Under the pieces are notes generated by a model. The model saw only the letters and a list, made by a program, of their open reading frames with translations, had not been told where the DNA came from and ran no database searches. The translations under genes were made by a program, and so were the position numbers. From positions 1,426,001 through 1,490,000 of the forward strand of contig NZ_JACHCG010000001.1 in NCBI RefSeq assembly GCF_014200595.1: a stretch of DNA of 64,000 nt, in the 5' to 3' direction. Source of the DNA: Pedobacter cryoconitis. GTDB taxonomy: Bacteria; Bacteroidota; Bacteroidia; Sphingobacteriales; Sphingobacteriaceae. Shown in pieces: positions 32,902-43,293 of the stretch; position 1 is the first letter of the stretch, and the number at the start of each line of letters is the position of its first letter.

Positions 32902-35616
32902 TTGATTGAGTTTCCAAAAGATATCAGGTTTAAATATAGCTGGAGAAAATATCAGCAACGCGTTTTTGATCAGCTGGACAGGTATTTAACAGACGGGCAC
33001 CTTCATGTCATCGCACCTCCGGGTTCGGGAAAGACAATCCTGGGGTTAGAAGTAGCATTGCGGCTCAATCAGCCTGTTTTAATTCTGGCACCAACCATTG
33101 CCATCAGGGCACAATGGATTCAGCGTTTTAGTGAATTGTTTTTATCAAATGATGAAATACCTGGCTGGATATCAACGGATATCCGTAAACCCGGGTTTAT
33201 GACAGTGGTGACCTATCAGGCACTCCATGCAGCGTGTAATAATTTGTGTATTGATGAAACTGAAACTGAAGAGGAAATTGAAGAAACAAAAACAGAAAAT
33301 AGCGATAACAGGAATCTTGATCAGATTGTTAAAGGATTGATTGAACAGAAAGTCAGGACAATTATAGTTGATGAAGCACATCACTTGAAAAATGAGTGGT
33401 GGAAGACTTTGACAAAAGTTAAAAATCAGATTAAGCCTGTTATTGTTGGTTTGACGGCAACGCCTCCTTACGATGTTTCTGTGAATGAATGGCAAAGATA
33501 TCTGGAACTTAACGGGCCGGTTGATATAGAAATTTCTGTGCCTGAACTAGTTATAGAGGGCGATTTATGTCCACACCAGGACTATATCCATTTTACTTTG
33601 CCAACAGCGGATGATGTGCAAAGCATACAGACTTTCCGGAAAAATGTATCTGGTTTATATTTAGAAATCAAAGCTGATGAGACTTTAATTTCTGCTTTAG
33701 AAAATTGGGCTGTCTGGATAGAACCTGCCGCCTATCTGGAATGGATTTATGAAAATTTCTCTTCTTATGCCGCTTGTCTGATCTTTCTGAAAGCATGTGG
33801 AAGAGAAATTCCGGATGGACATCTTGAAGTTATAGGAGATAAGAAATTCAATGTCCCAATATTGGATTATACCTGGATAGAAACCCTGTTGCAATTTTAT
33901 CTTTTTGACAATACTCATTTCAATACATTTCAGGAACATCAGAGAAAGCTCGAAAACCGATTAATTCATCATGGTATAATTGAAGGCAAACAGGTCAGCT
34001 TCTGGCATAATAAGAAGGTAACAGGGTTTTTAACTTCCAGTACCAATAAGTTAAATAGCATTAAAGAGATTGCTGATTTTGAGTATCAACGGATGAATAC
34101 AGCACTGAGGATGGTTATTCTTTCAGATTATATAAGGAAAGAATTTTATGTGAACGCTTCAGAGAACATCATGGAGTTGAATAAAATTGGTGTGATGCCT
34201 GTTTTTGAAAAGTTAAGGCGCAATAATCCTGCAAATATGAAAATAGGAGTGTTAACGGGGTCCATTGTTATCCTTCCTAAAACTGCTTATGCAGCATTTG
34301 AAGTCTTGTCAAAAGCTGCGGGATGTTTAAAAATTAATACGTCGGTTGTACCATTTGATCCAGATTATCTATTGATCCAGGTTGAAGGAAATCTTAGAAA
34401 TTCAATCATACAACTGGTTACTGCCATTTTTCAGGCTGGGGGTATCGAAATCCTGATTGGTACCAAATCTCTGCTAGGGGAAGGATGGGATGCGCCTGCT
34501 ATAAATTCACTTATTCTGGCCAGCTTTGTTGGTTCTTTCGTTTTGTCTAACCAAATGCGTGGCAGGGCGATAAGAACGCAAAAAGATAATCCGGGGAAAA
34601 CCGCAAATATCTGGCATTTAGTCTGTATAGATCCAACTTCGGCGATGGGTGGTGATGACTTTGAAGTATTGAAAAGAAGATTCAGAGGTTTCGTTGGCGT
34701 CTCATTTCAAGGGAAATCTGGTATTGAAAATGGGTTAGGGCGTTTAAATATTCCTGATAGAATTCATGAGGATAAAGAAATTGCCCTCAGAAACAAAGAA
34801 ACATTTATTGGTGCGGGTGACCGTGAATCATTAAAAGAGAACTGGAACACCGCTTTAAAATCCGGAGTAGCACTGGTAGAAGAAATCCGTGTTCCTTTTT
34901 CGGACAGGGCGCCTTATCAAAAGATAAAAAAGATGTATCTGAATAAAACGATGGCTTATCTGTTTGCTGAATTGTTTTTTGGGCTCCTCAGTTTCGGAGC
35001 AGATATGGTCAGGCTATTTTTCCGTTCACTCCGGTACATGAAAACTCCTGAATCTTTTTTTAAATGGCTGATGCTTGCAGGGTTTTTGGGATTGATTTTT
35101 TGTGGTAAACAGCTTTATACTGCTGCCAGGTTATATCTGAAATATCGTGATATCTCAAAAGATGTATTTCAGATTTCCAATGTGCTGCTTAAATCATTGA
35201 TTAAAGCGAAAGTTATTCACTCCGATCCTTCAAAATTGGAGATTATTGCTGTCCACGATAGCTATGGTGCCATTTATTGTCATCTGGCGGGTGGAACAAC
35301 CTTTGAAAACTCTGTATTTATAAAAGCTTTAAAGGAAGTGCTGGAAGAAATTGATAATCCGCGTTATGTGATCGTCAGAAAAAGCAGGCTATTTTCTTTT
35401 TTTAGTCAGAAGGATTACCATGCGCTTCCAGAAATACTTGCCCGAAATAAGGAGCTTGCTGAATATTTTACCGGGCAGTGGAAAAGTCTTGTCGGCCCTT
35501 GTAATTTGATATTTACCAGGACCCTGAAAGGCAGAAAATTATTGCTGCAATCAAGAATGCAGGCGTTGTCTTCCCAATTTACGGAAAAAACCGGACAAGT
35601 GAATAAATGGAAATGA
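32902..35616 (+). CDS. SF2 (DEAH) helicase-like protein with C-terminal membrane helices
   Basis: 904 aa, apparently starting at TTG (no nearby in-frame ATG). Helicase motifs: APPGSGKT (39-46, Walker A), VDEAHHL (motif II, about 156), GLTATPP (motif III), IGTKSLLGEGWDAP (motif V) and NQMRGRAIRT (motif VI, about 550-560). Residues about 300-430 form an insertion between the two RecA lobes. After the helicase core come two hydrophobic helices, AELFFGLLSFGADMV (about 688-705) and WLMLAGFLGLIFCG (about 720-738), then a 160-residue cytoplasmic-looking C-terminal domain. Membrane-bound SF2 proteins of this layout are rare; the substrate is unknown. No nuclease partner is encoded next to it. Confidence 0.8.
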   Translation: MIEFPKDIRFKYSWRKYQQRVFDQLDRYLTDGHLHVIAPPGSGKTILGLEVALRLNQPVLILAPTIAIRAQWIQRFSELFLSNDEIPGWISTDIRKPGFMTVVTYQALHAACNNLCIDETETEEEIEETKTENSDNRNLDQIVKGLIEQKVRTIIVDEAHHLKNEWWKTLTKVKNQIKPVIVGLTATPPYDVSVNEWQRYLELNGPVDIEISVPELVIEGDLCPHQDYIHFTLPTADDVQSIQTFRKNVSGLYLEIKADETLISALENWAVWIEPAAYLEWIYENFSSYAACLIFLKACGREIPDGHLEVIGDKKFNVPILDYTWIETLLQFYLFDNTHFNTFQEHQRKLENRLIHHGIIEGKQVSFWHNKKVTGFLTSSTNKLNSIKEIADFEYQRMNTALRMVILSDYIRKEFYVNASENIMELNKIGVMPVFEKLRRNNPANMKIGVLTGSIVILPKTAYAAFEVLSKAAGCLKINTSVVPFDPDYLLIQVEGNLRNSIIQLVTAIFQAGGIEILIGTKSLLGEGWDAPAINSLILASFVGSFVLSNQMRGRAIRTQKDNPGKTANIWHLVCIDPTSAMGGDDFEVLKRRFRGFVGVSFQGKSGIENGLGRLNIPDRIHEDKEIALRNKETFIGAGDRESLKENWNTALKSGVALVEEIRVPFSDRAPYQKIKKMYLNKTMAYLFAELFFGLLSFGADMVRLFFRSLRYMKTPESFFKWLMLAGFLGLIFCGKQLYTAARLYLKYRDISKDVFQISNVLLKSLIKAKVIHSDPSKLEIIAVHDSYGAIYCHLAGGTTFENSVFIKALKEVLEEIDNPRYVIVRKSRLFSFFSQKDYHALPEILARNKELAEYFTGQWKSLVGPCNLIFTRTLKGRKLLLQSRMQALSSQFTEKTGQVNKWK

Positions 35617-35708
35617 GCAACAGCCCTGTAATTCTACATCTTAAAGTAGAATTTGCAAATTGTTGCATCTATTTTTGCAATATATAGCGGCATAGAATTT
35701 TTTTAAAT

Positions 35709-35716
35709 TAAATTTG
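35709..35716 (+). promoter_or_regulatory. -7 box of purL
   Basis: TAAATTTG 17 bp before the purL ATG. No convincing -33 box is seen at the expected distance. Confidence 0.4.
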
Positions 35717-35733
35717 CGCCATAAAAACATACC

Positions 35734-38700
35734 ATGATTTATTTCTTCTCCAACGAGCTTAATACTGTTTTTGCTTTACAATCAGAGCAAACTCTCTCAT
35801 CGTCAGATATTTCAAAGTTAACTTGGCTGTTTGGCGGGGCCCAATTCAAACAAGAAACCGTTTTGACGGAGTTCTTTATTGGTCCGCGCGCTGCAATGGT
35901 AACTCCATGGAGCACGAATGCTGTTGAAATTACCCAGAATATGGATATTCACGGGATCATCAGAATTGAAGAGTTCAAAAACACAACGGCAGACTTTACT
36001 GACTTTGATCCGATGCTGTTTCAAAAATACAGTGAACTCAATCAGGAGATTTATACGATCAGCCTTCAACCAGAGTCAATTCTGCCAATTGAAGACATCG
36101 CAGCGTATAATCAGCAGGAAGGTCTTTCTTTAAGCGAAGAAGAAGTAGATTATTTAAATAAACTTGCAGAGAAACTAGGGCGTAAGCTAACAGACTCAGA
36201 AGTATTCGGTTTTTCTCAGGTCAACTCAGAACACTGCCGTCACAAGATTTTCAATGGTACGTTTGTGATTGATGGAGAAGAACAACCCTCATCTTTATTC
36301 AAACTGATCCGTAAAACATCTGAAGCTAATCCTAACGGAATTGTTTCAGCCTATAAAGATAACGTAGCCTTTGTAAAAGGGCCCAGAGTTCAGCAATTTG
36401 CCCCTAAAAGAGCTGATGTGCCGGACTACTATGAAATTAAAGACTTTGATTCAGTAATCTCACTGAAAGCAGAAACACATAACTTTCCAACTACTGTAGA
36501 ACCTTTTAACGGTGCAGCTACAGGTTCAGGAGGAGAAATCAGAGATAGATTAGCAGGCGGTCAGGGCTCTTTGCCATTAGCAGGTACTGCTGTTTACATG
36601 ACTTCTTTCTCTCGTCTGGAAGAAAATCGTCCATGGGAAAAAGCGGTAAATGAGAGAGATTGGTTGTATCAGACTCCAATGGATATCCTGATCAAAGCTT
36701 CAAACGGGGCTTCTGATTTCGGTAACAAATTCGGCCAGCCGTTAATTACAGGTTCGATCCTTACTTTCGAACATGAAGAAGACGCAAGGAAACTGGGTTA
36801 CGATAAAGTAATCATGCAGGCCGGCGGGGTAGGTTATGGAAAAGCTGACCAGGCTAAAAAAGAAAAACCTGCCCTGAATGACAAAATTGTTGTTTTAGGT
36901 GGAGAAAACTATAGAATTGGAATGGGGGGGGCTGCGGTATCCTCAGCAGATACAGGAGCTTTGGGTTCAGGTATCGAACTGAATGCCATTCAGCGTTCCA
37001 ACCCGGAAATGCAGAAAAGAGTTGCCAATGCCGTACGTGGTATGGTAGAAAGCGATCACAATACGATTGTATCTATCCATGATCATGGAGCTGGTGGTCA
37101 CCTGAACTGTCTTTCTGAACTGGTTGAGGAAACCGGTGGAAAGATTGATTTAGATAAACTGCCGGTTGGTGATCCGACCCTTTCTGCCAAAGAAATTATC
37201 GGTAACGAGTCTCAGGAACGTATGGGACTGGTGATCAGCCAGAAAAATATTGATACTTTACAGAAAATTGCTGACCGTGAAAGGGCTCCGATGTATACTG
37301 TGGGAGAGGTGACTGGTGATCATCGTTTTACTTTTGAATCTGCTACCAACGGCTCTAAACCGATGGATCTGAAAATGGAAGACATGTTCGGCAGTTCTCC
37401 AAAAGTAATCATGCAGGATAAAACGGTTGATAGAAAATATGAGCCTGTAACTTATAATACTGCTGAGCTGAATACTTATCTGGAGCAAGTATTACAATTA
37501 GAAGCAGTAGCCAGTAAAGACTGGTTAACAAATAAAGTTGACCGTTGTGTAGGTGGCCGCGTGGCTAAACAACAATGTGCAGGCCCATTACAATTACCAT
37601 TGAATAACTGTGGTGTAATGGCTTTGGACTTTCAAGGTAAAGACGGTATCGCAACTTCTATTGGGCATGCGCCGCTTTCAGCACTGATTGACCCAGCCGC
37701 AGGAAGCAGAAACGCGATTGCAGAATCACTTTCGAATATCGTTTGGGCTCCTTTAAAAGATGGTTTGGAAAGTATTTCACTTTCAGCCAACTGGATGTGG
37801 GCTTGTAAAAATGAAGGTGAAGATGCCCGTTTATATAAAGCTGTTAAAGCATGTTCAGAGTTTGCGATCAGTTTAGGAATTAATATCCCTACTGGTAAAG
37901 ACTCTTTATCGATGAAACAGAAATATAAAGATGGAGAAGTTATCGCACCAGGTACAGTAATTATCTCTGCTGCTGGTCATTGTGATGATATTACCGCAGT
38001 GGTAGAACCTGTTTTACGTAAAAGTGGTGGTGCTATCTATTATATCAACCTTTCGGGAGACCGTTATAAATTAGGAGGTTCATCATTTGCACAGATCTTA
38101 AATAAAATTGGTACTGAAACTCCTGATATTTTAGATGCAGCGCAGTTTAAAACGACTTTTAATACTTTACAGGAATTAGTTAAAGCAGGAAAAATACAAG
38201 CAGGGCACGATATAGGCAGTGGTGGTTTAATTACTACACTTCTTGAATTATGTTTTGCAGACCGTAACCTGGGTGCAGATCTTGATCTTTCCGCTTTAGG
38301 AGACCAGGATATTATAGAAACACTTTTTGCGGAGAACATCGGTATCGTATTCCAGGCAGATGCAAGCGCTGAAGCTATTTTGGATGCGAATGGGGTAGTT
38401 TATCATCAAATCGGTACGGTGAACGAAACAGCTCAGTTAACGGTTAAAAATGCTTCTGGTAACTGGAGTTTTGATATTGATCATTTACGTGATGTATGGT
38501 TTAAAACTTCTTACCTGCTTGATCAGAAACAAAGCGGGCCGGTTAAAGCTAAAGAACGTTTTGATAACTATAAAAACCATGTGTTAAACTATAGTTTCCC
38601 ATTAAATTTTGACGGAAAAAAACCAGTTATTGACTCTTCTAAACCAAGACCTAAAGCTGCTGTTCTTCGTGAAAAAGGAAGTAACTCAGAAAGAGAATTA

Positions 38701-39399
38701 GCAAATGCGATGTATTTAGCTGGTTTTGATGTGAAAGATGTGCACATGACTGACCTAATTTCAGGCAGAGAAACCTTAGAAGATATTCAGTTTATTGGTG
38801 CAGTTGGTGGATTTTCTAACTCAGATGTTTTAGGATCTGCTAAAGGCTGGGCAGGAGCATTCTTATACAATGAGAAGGCTAAAAATGCACTAACCAACTT
38901 CTTTAAACGTGAGGATACCTTATCAGTTGGTGTTTGTAATGGTTGCCAGTTATTCGTAGAGCTGGGTCTGATTAACGAAGACCATGAAGAAAAACCTAAG
39001 ATGTTACACAATGATAGTGCTAAACATGAGAGCATTTTTACTTCACTAACTATACAGGAAAACAATTCGGTAATGCTTTCCACTTTAGCAGGAAGTACTT
39101 TAGGTGTGTGGGTTTCACATGGTGAAGGTAAATTCCAGTTGCCATATGCAGAAGACCAATACAATATTGTATCAAAATATGCTTATGAAACTTATCCGGC
39201 TAACCCTAACGGATCTGATTATAATACAGCGATGCTGAGCGATAAAACAGGAAGACACCTGGTGATGATGCCGCATATTGAGCGTTCATTGTTCCAATGG
39301 CATTGGGCTAACTATCCTGAAGGACGCAAAGACGAAGTTTCTCCATGGTTAGAAGCGTTTGTGAATGCCAGGAAATGGATTGATAATTTAGCAAAATAG
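35734..39399 (+). CDS. purL: Phosphoribosylformylglycinamidine synthase (single-chain)
   Basis: 1221 aa, the large single-chain form that unites PurS-like, PurL and PurQ parts. It converts FGAR, ATP and glutamine to FGAM in de novo purine synthesis. Recognisable parts: FGPR-like N-terminal domain; QVNSEHCRHKIFNG; ETHNFPTTVEPFNGAATGSGGEIRD; VSIHDHGAGGHLNCLSE; PTGKDSLSMKQ; and a C-terminal glutamine amidotransferase with VGVCNGCQLFVELGL (catalytic Cys) and MPHIERSLFQWHW (His). The start at ATG 35734 gives MIYFFSNELNTVFAL, normal for the family. It is a single gene with no other purine genes nearby. Confidence 0.97.
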   Translation: MIYFFSNELNTVFALQSEQTLSSSDISKLTWLFGGAQFKQETVLTEFFIGPRAAMVTPWSTNAVEITQNMDIHGIIRIEEFKNTTADFTDFDPMLFQKYSELNQEIYTISLQPESILPIEDIAAYNQQEGLSLSEEEVDYLNKLAEKLGRKLTDSEVFGFSQVNSEHCRHKIFNGTFVIDGEEQPSSLFKLIRKTSEANPNGIVSAYKDNVAFVKGPRVQQFAPKRADVPDYYEIKDFDSVISLKAETHNFPTTVEPFNGAATGSGGEIRDRLAGGQGSLPLAGTAVYMTSFSRLEENRPWEKAVNERDWLYQTPMDILIKASNGASDFGNKFGQPLITGSILTFEHEEDARKLGYDKVIMQAGGVGYGKADQAKKEKPALNDKIVVLGGENYRIGMGGAAVSSADTGALGSGIELNAIQRSNPEMQKRVANAVRGMVESDHNTIVSIHDHGAGGHLNCLSELVEETGGKIDLDKLPVGDPTLSAKEIIGNESQERMGLVISQKNIDTLQKIADRERAPMYTVGEVTGDHRFTFESATNGSKPMDLKMEDMFGSSPKVIMQDKTVDRKYEPVTYNTAELNTYLEQVLQLEAVASKDWLTNKVDRCVGGRVAKQQCAGPLQLPLNNCGVMALDFQGKDGIATSIGHAPLSALIDPAAGSRNAIAESLSNIVWAPLKDGLESISLSANWMWACKNEGEDARLYKAVKACSEFAISLGINIPTGKDSLSMKQKYKDGEVIAPGTVIISAAGHCDDITAVVEPVLRKSGGAIYYINLSGDRYKLGGSSFAQILNKIGTETPDILDAAQFKTTFNTLQELVKAGKIQAGHDIGSGGLITTLLELCFADRNLGADLDLSALGDQDIIETLFAENIGIVFQADASAEAILDANGVVYHQIGTVNETAQLTVKNASGNWSFDIDHLRDVWFKTSYLLDQKQSGPVKAKERFDNYKNHVLNYSFPLNFDGKKPVIDSSKPRPKAAVLREKGSNSERELANAMYLAGFDVKDVHMTDLISGRETLEDIQFIGAVGGFSNSDVLGSAKGWAGAFLYNEKAKNALTNFFKREDTLSVGVCNGCQLFVELGLINEDHEEKPKMLHNDSAKHESIFTSLTIQENNSVMLSTLAGSTLGVWVSHGEGKFQLPYAEDQYNIVSKYAYETYPANPNGSDYNTAMLSDKTGRHLVMMPHIERSLFQWHWANYPEGRKDEVSPWLEAFVNARKWIDNLAK

Positions 39400-39502
39400 A
39401 CTATTTAATATAGCTGGAACCTGCAAATAAGCAAGTTCTTTATTGTGGCCTGATGTACTATCTTTGTATAGTAATCAGGCCATATTTATATCAGGAGGTT
39501 TT

Positions 39503-40300
39503 ATGAAAAGGATGGTGTTATTATTTCTGCTATTATTTGCTTACCGTGTACAAGCACAGGATATTGTGTACGAAGTGAAAATTGGTACAGCCAGTAAGTA
39601 TAAAAAAGACCCTACACCCAGACTGGCGATGTATCTCGCTTTCGATTTGCTTTTCCCTGACCGTTATCTGCCATTACAGCTTTTTAAGCTTACAGGTGTT
39701 AAAAAGATGAAAGTAGAAAATCCGGCTGATCCATCTAAAAGCTTTGTGCTCGTGTTTAACAGAAGAGGGCAGTGGACTGCAATGCAAACCCCGAATGATA
39801 CTTTATTGGTAACCTATAAAGACGGTGCACCTGATGAATTTATAAATCATTCAGGGAGCTTTAATAAGTTTCAGTATTCAGGGGACACAGTAATTACAGT
39901 GCATAATCACAAGACAGACCGTTATATCCGTAAAGGCAGGATTTTTCATAAAGTGAATAAGCATGCTGATAAATTATCACAACCGATAACCATTTATTCT
40001 AATACGAACTGGGATTTGCCCTTAACCATCCATTATAAACAGCATCCGGACGATGATGAAATGAATGTCATGACCGAAAACTTCTTTAATGATGGCAATG
40101 GAAACCTGATTTTAGACAAGACAATTTCCGTCGGACGGTCACATCTGGTCTTTAAAATGGAGAATGGATTACCAGTCACTTTGAGCACCTTTAAACAGCG
40201 CTTATCCGGTGTTGAAAAATTAGTAAAAGAGTCGGGTGAGAAGTCAGAATTGCTTAATTTCAGCTACGAATATTTTGAAAAAGAAAAAAAAACAAAATAA
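39503..40300 (+). CDS. Exported protein of unknown function
   Basis: 265 aa from the ATG at 39503, chosen because it follows a strong AGGAGG seven bases upstream and begins a clean signal peptide (MKRMVLLFLLLFAYRVQAQ). The mature part starts DIVYEVKIGT and is beta-rich (KSFVLVFNRRGQWTAMQTPN, ITIYSNTNWDLPLTIHY) with a Lys-rich C-terminus. I recognise no family. It resembles Bacteroidetes periplasmic or outer-membrane-associated proteins with a GLPGI-like repeat of antiparallel strands, but no signature supports that. Single gene. Confidence 0.6.
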   Translation: MKRMVLLFLLLFAYRVQAQDIVYEVKIGTASKYKKDPTPRLAMYLAFDLLFPDRYLPLQLFKLTGVKKMKVENPADPSKSFVLVFNRRGQWTAMQTPNDTLLVTYKDGAPDEFINHSGSFNKFQYSGDTVITVHNHKTDRYIRKGRIFHKVNKHADKLSQPITIYSNTNWDLPLTIHYKQHPDDDEMNVMTENFFNDGNGNLILDKTISVGRSHLVFKMENGLPVTLSTFKQRLSGVEKLVKESGEKSELLNFSYEYFEKEKKTK

Positions 40301-40351
40301 AATATCGTCCTTTTGAAGACTGAAATTTCTGCCCTCTACACAGCAGTCAGA

Positions 40352-40465
40352 TTTGCTGCCCGGATTGTCTGAAATTACGGGTTCAAATCACAGCAAAGAG
40401 ATTTAGCCATGCTTCTTCAATATCGGTAAAAATCATGCCTTATGTTTGCTGACACGCTTTTTTTT
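40352..40465 (+). ncRNA. Possible structured RNA with competing stems and T run
   Basis: TTTGCTG (40352-40358) and CAGCAAA (40391-40397) can pair, with an inner CCCG/CGGG stem (40359-40362 and 40378-40381). The same CAGCAAA can instead pair with a second TTTGCTG at 40445-40451, six bases before a run of eight or more T. That is the geometry of mutually exclusive hairpins. No protein is encoded here and the next gene starts only at 40840. It may be a small RNA or an attenuator; nothing names it. Confidence 0.35.
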
Positions 40466-40647
40466 ATTGCTCAGTAATTCTTGGATCTCCCTATTTATGA
40501 CTATAAAGCAGGGAGTGGATTTCTAGTCTTTTTCACAGCGAAAAACCGGCTGAATTATCCCCTTTTTTTTCTTGTTTTTACCACGTCAAATCTGGCCCAT
40601 TCTAGTTCCATATCCGCCACAGGGGCTAAAAACCGATAAATTTTGCT

Positions 40648-40763
40648 TACCTTTGCCTCGGTTTTAGTTTAAACGTCCGCTGTTAAAGACGCCATCTGAG
40701 CGTTAAATTCTAGAAAGAAACAGCACAATTTCTGTTTAAATATTCAGGGAATTTACTCCCTGA
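40648..40763 (+). promoter_or_regulatory. Possible promoter and 5' leader of the porin-OpuA operon
   Basis: TACCTTTG at 40648-40655 fits a -7 box, though no -33 box stands 19 bp upstream. If used, it gives a leader of about 180 nt with a hairpin, TCAGGGA (40744-40750) / TCCCTGA (40757-40763). The 539-bp gap 40301-40839 contains no ORF I would support. Confidence 0.4.
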
Positions 40764-40839
40764 GCATTTGTTAATTAATGTTTTATTTAAAGCATTTTAT
40801 GATATGCGGCAATTAAGCCAGCGTATATAAACTTTATTT

Positions 40840-42036
40840 ATGAAAATAAAATTACAGCACTTATTAAGCTGTATAGTATTTACCGTTATTTTACCTTTAA
40901 CACTAGTAGCGCAAGACTCTGCATCAATAAAAAAAGATACTATACCCTTAAAAAAGGATACCACGATAACTCCTTCACGTCCGGATAAACCAGTTCTGAA
41001 AATTGGGGGCGCATTAAGGTTCAACTACAATCTATCCTCCTGGAAAAAAGAACAAGTTAAAAGAGGTGGAGACTTTGGCCTTGACATGTTTCGTATCAAT
41101 GCAGACGTTGCTTACAAGAAACTGGATTTTCACGCAGAATACCGCTTTTACTCTAAAGATTTCGGAGGAAGCTTTCTGAAAGAAGGCTATGTGAGATATC
41201 TTTTCAATGACAGTACCCATATGGATATCGGACTGGTTCAGAATCCATTTGGAAATACAACCTATAACTCTCATAACTGGTTCTTTAACCTTCCATATTA
41301 TGCAGGCTTTGAAGATAAGTTCTCGATGGGGGTTAACTTCCATCAGCGCAGAAACCGGTGGATCTATGATATTGCCTTCTTTAAAAATGCAATGGAACTG
41401 AACTTCGGAGACAAGTCCGGAACTGACCCGTCCCGTTATTCTTATGATGTTGCCGGCAGAAACAAAGAAGTGAATCAAGGTAATATCAAAACAGAGTATT
41501 TGATAGCAGAAGATAAGAAGATTGGTATTTCCGGCATGATTGGTGGGGTATACAACATTCCTACCGGAAGAATGGGGGCCAGATGGGCTGCTGCATTACA
41601 CACAGACCTGACCTTTGGTAAGCTTAATGTTAAGCTGCAATCTATGTATTATCAATATAATCTATCTGATTCATCTCAGTATAAAAATATAGTACAACTA
41701 GCAGCCTATGGTTCATCTTACGATGTCGCCCGCAAAGCTTACCTGCATACCGCATCTTTCGCTTATACACAGCCTGTAAAACTGGGCCCGGTAAAGTCGC
41801 TTGTTTTTTATGAGAACTACTCTTATATGAATAAGCCGCAAACCGGATTTAAAGATACACAGATGAATGTACTCGGTTGTATGATCAATGCAGGGAACCT
41901 GGTGACCTATGTAGATTGGGCCGCAGGAAAAAATCAGCCCTGGTTAGGGCCGGATTGGCAAAATGGATTATCAACAGGTAATCCGGATTCAAAATGGAGC
42001 AGCCGGTTCAACATTAATATTGGTTATTATTTTTAA
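40840..42036 (+). CDS. Outer-membrane porin (OprP/OprO-like)
   Basis: 398 aa. Signal peptide ending LVAQD, a Lys/Thr/Pro-rich linker (about 25-48), then a beta-barrel with alternating strands, FNYNLSSWKKEQ, DFHAEYRFYSKDF, and a C-terminal FNINIGYYF ending in Phe, as outer-membrane barrels do. It resembles phosphate-selective-porin-like barrels. It is 17 bp before the ATP-binding gene of a glycine-betaine transporter, so it probably serves as the outer-membrane entry route for the same osmoprotectant. Confidence 0.8.
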   Translation: MKIKLQHLLSCIVFTVILPLTLVAQDSASIKKDTIPLKKDTTITPSRPDKPVLKIGGALRFNYNLSSWKKEQVKRGGDFGLDMFRINADVAYKKLDFHAEYRFYSKDFGGSFLKEGYVRYLFNDSTHMDIGLVQNPFGNTTYNSHNWFFNLPYYAGFEDKFSMGVNFHQRRNRWIYDIAFFKNAMELNFGDKSGTDPSRYSYDVAGRNKEVNQGNIKTEYLIAEDKKIGISGMIGGVYNIPTGRMGARWAAALHTDLTFGKLNVKLQSMYYQYNLSDSSQYKNIVQLAAYGSSYDVARKAYLHTASFAYTQPVKLGPVKSLVFYENYSYMNKPQTGFKDTQMNVLGCMINAGNLVTYVDWAAGKNQPWLGPDWQNGLSTGNPDSKWSSRFNINIGYYF

Positions 42037-42053
42037 CATAAAACAGCTACACT

Positions 42054-43292
42054 ATGTCTAAACTTAAAATAGAAGACCTTACACTCATATTCGGTAAAGA
42101 AAAAGAGGAGGCACTAGCACTATTAAAGCAAGGAAAAACCAAAGCAGAAATCCTGAAAGAAACAGGGTGTACTGTTGCGGTGAAAAATGCCAGTTTTAAT
42201 ATCGAAAAAGGCGAGTTCTTTGTGATTATGGGCTTATCAGGTAGTGGTAAATCCAGCTTACTGAGATGTTTTAACAGGTTAATTGAACCCACTTCGGGTA
42301 GCGTCATTTTGAATGATGTAAATATTACCAGTCTTGGAGACAAGGAATTACAGAACGTCCGTAAAAAAGAAATGGCCATGGTTTTCCAGAATTTTGGTCT
42401 GTTACCTCACCGTACAGTACTGGAAAATGTTGCCTTTGGCCTGGAATTACAGGATATCCCAAAAGAACAACGCGAAGCAAAAGCTCAGGAAGTTATTGAG
42501 ATGGTTAGTCTGAAAGGATATGAAAATCAGAATACCTCAGAACTTTCTGGTGGGATGCAGCAACGTGTTGGTTTGGCCCGCGCTTTAGCAAATGATCCTG
42601 AGATCCTGTTAATGGACGAAGCTTTCTCTGCACTGGATCCGCTGATCCGTACACAAATGCAGGATGAGCTGATTGATTTGCAGGAGAAGATGCATAAAAC
42701 AATTGTTTTTATTACGCACGATCTGGACGAAGCGATCCGTCTTGGAGACCGTATTGCCATTATGAAAGATGGTGAAGTGATCCAGATTGGTACTCCTGAA
42801 GATATTTTAACCAATCCGGCAGATGATTATGTGTCCTCTTTTGTAGAGAAAGTGGACCGTAAATCAATCATTACTGCGGCCAGTTTATTATTTGAGAAAC
42901 CTACCGTTGCGATTTTCAGAAAAGATGGGATAGAAGGTAGTTTAAGAAAGATGCGTTCTTCGGGATTGACATCACTGCCGGCAGTTTCTGTAGACAAACA
43001 TTTCCTTGGTTTTGTTTATCTGAAAGATATTCTGGAACTCAAAGCTAAAGGGCACCAGACGATAGAAATGGCTATTGTTAAAGACGTACCAGTAGCTTAC
43101 CCGGAAACTACAGTGGAGCAAATGCTTCCATTTATTGCAGAAAACGGGAGAGCAGTACCAATTATTGACAGAGAGACAAATAAACTGCTGGGAATTGTTG
43201 CACAAACTTCTCTCTTGATAGAGACTACAGGGACTTCCTGGGAAAATGTGAACGGAAACTCAATTGATAACTTACAAAACGAAGTAATATAA
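42054..43292 (+). CDS. opuAA: Glycine betaine/proline ABC transporter ATP-binding protein
   Basis: 412 aa. Walker [11 protein letters not shown] loop, signature [15 protein letters not shown], Walker [14 protein letters not shown] and H loop ITHD. The N-terminal extension ([19 protein letters not shown]) and two CBS domains after residue about 275 are typical of OpuAA/ProV, where CBS domains sense ionic strength. First transporter gene after the porin; the permease starts one base after its stop. Confidence 0.93.
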   Translation: MSKLKIEDLTLIFGKEKEEALALLKQGKTKAEILKETGCTVAVKNASFNIEKGEFFVIMGLSGSGKSSLLRCFNRLIEPTSGSVILNDVNITSLGDKELQNVRKKEMAMVFQNFGLLPHRTVLENVAFGLELQDIPKEQREAKAQEVIEMVSLKGYENQNTSELSGGMQQRVGLARALANDPEILLMDEAFSALDPLIRTQMQDELIDLQEKMHKTIVFITHDLDEAIRLGDRIAIMKDGEVIQIGTPEDILTNPADDYVSSFVEKVDRKSIITAASLLFEKPTVAIFRKDGIEGSLRKMRSSGLTSLPAVSVDKHFLGFVYLKDILELKAKGHQTIEMAIVKDVPVAYPETTVEQMLPFIAENGRAVPIIDRETNKLLGIVAQTSLLIETTGTSWENVNGNSIDNLQNEVI

Positions 43293-43293
43293 T

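Noticed and set aside
39443..39502. Upstream start for the unknown exported protein
   Set aside because: It would place 20 unrelated residues before an intact signal peptide, and it ignores the AGGAGG in front of the ATG at 39503.
40376..40397. tRNA-like T-arm (GGGTTCAAATC) in the gap before the porin gene
   Set aside because: The bases around the loop do not form a 5-bp T stem, there is no acceptor or anticodon arm at the right distance, and the sequence is better explained by the CCCG/CGGG and TTTGCTG/CAGCAAA pairing.
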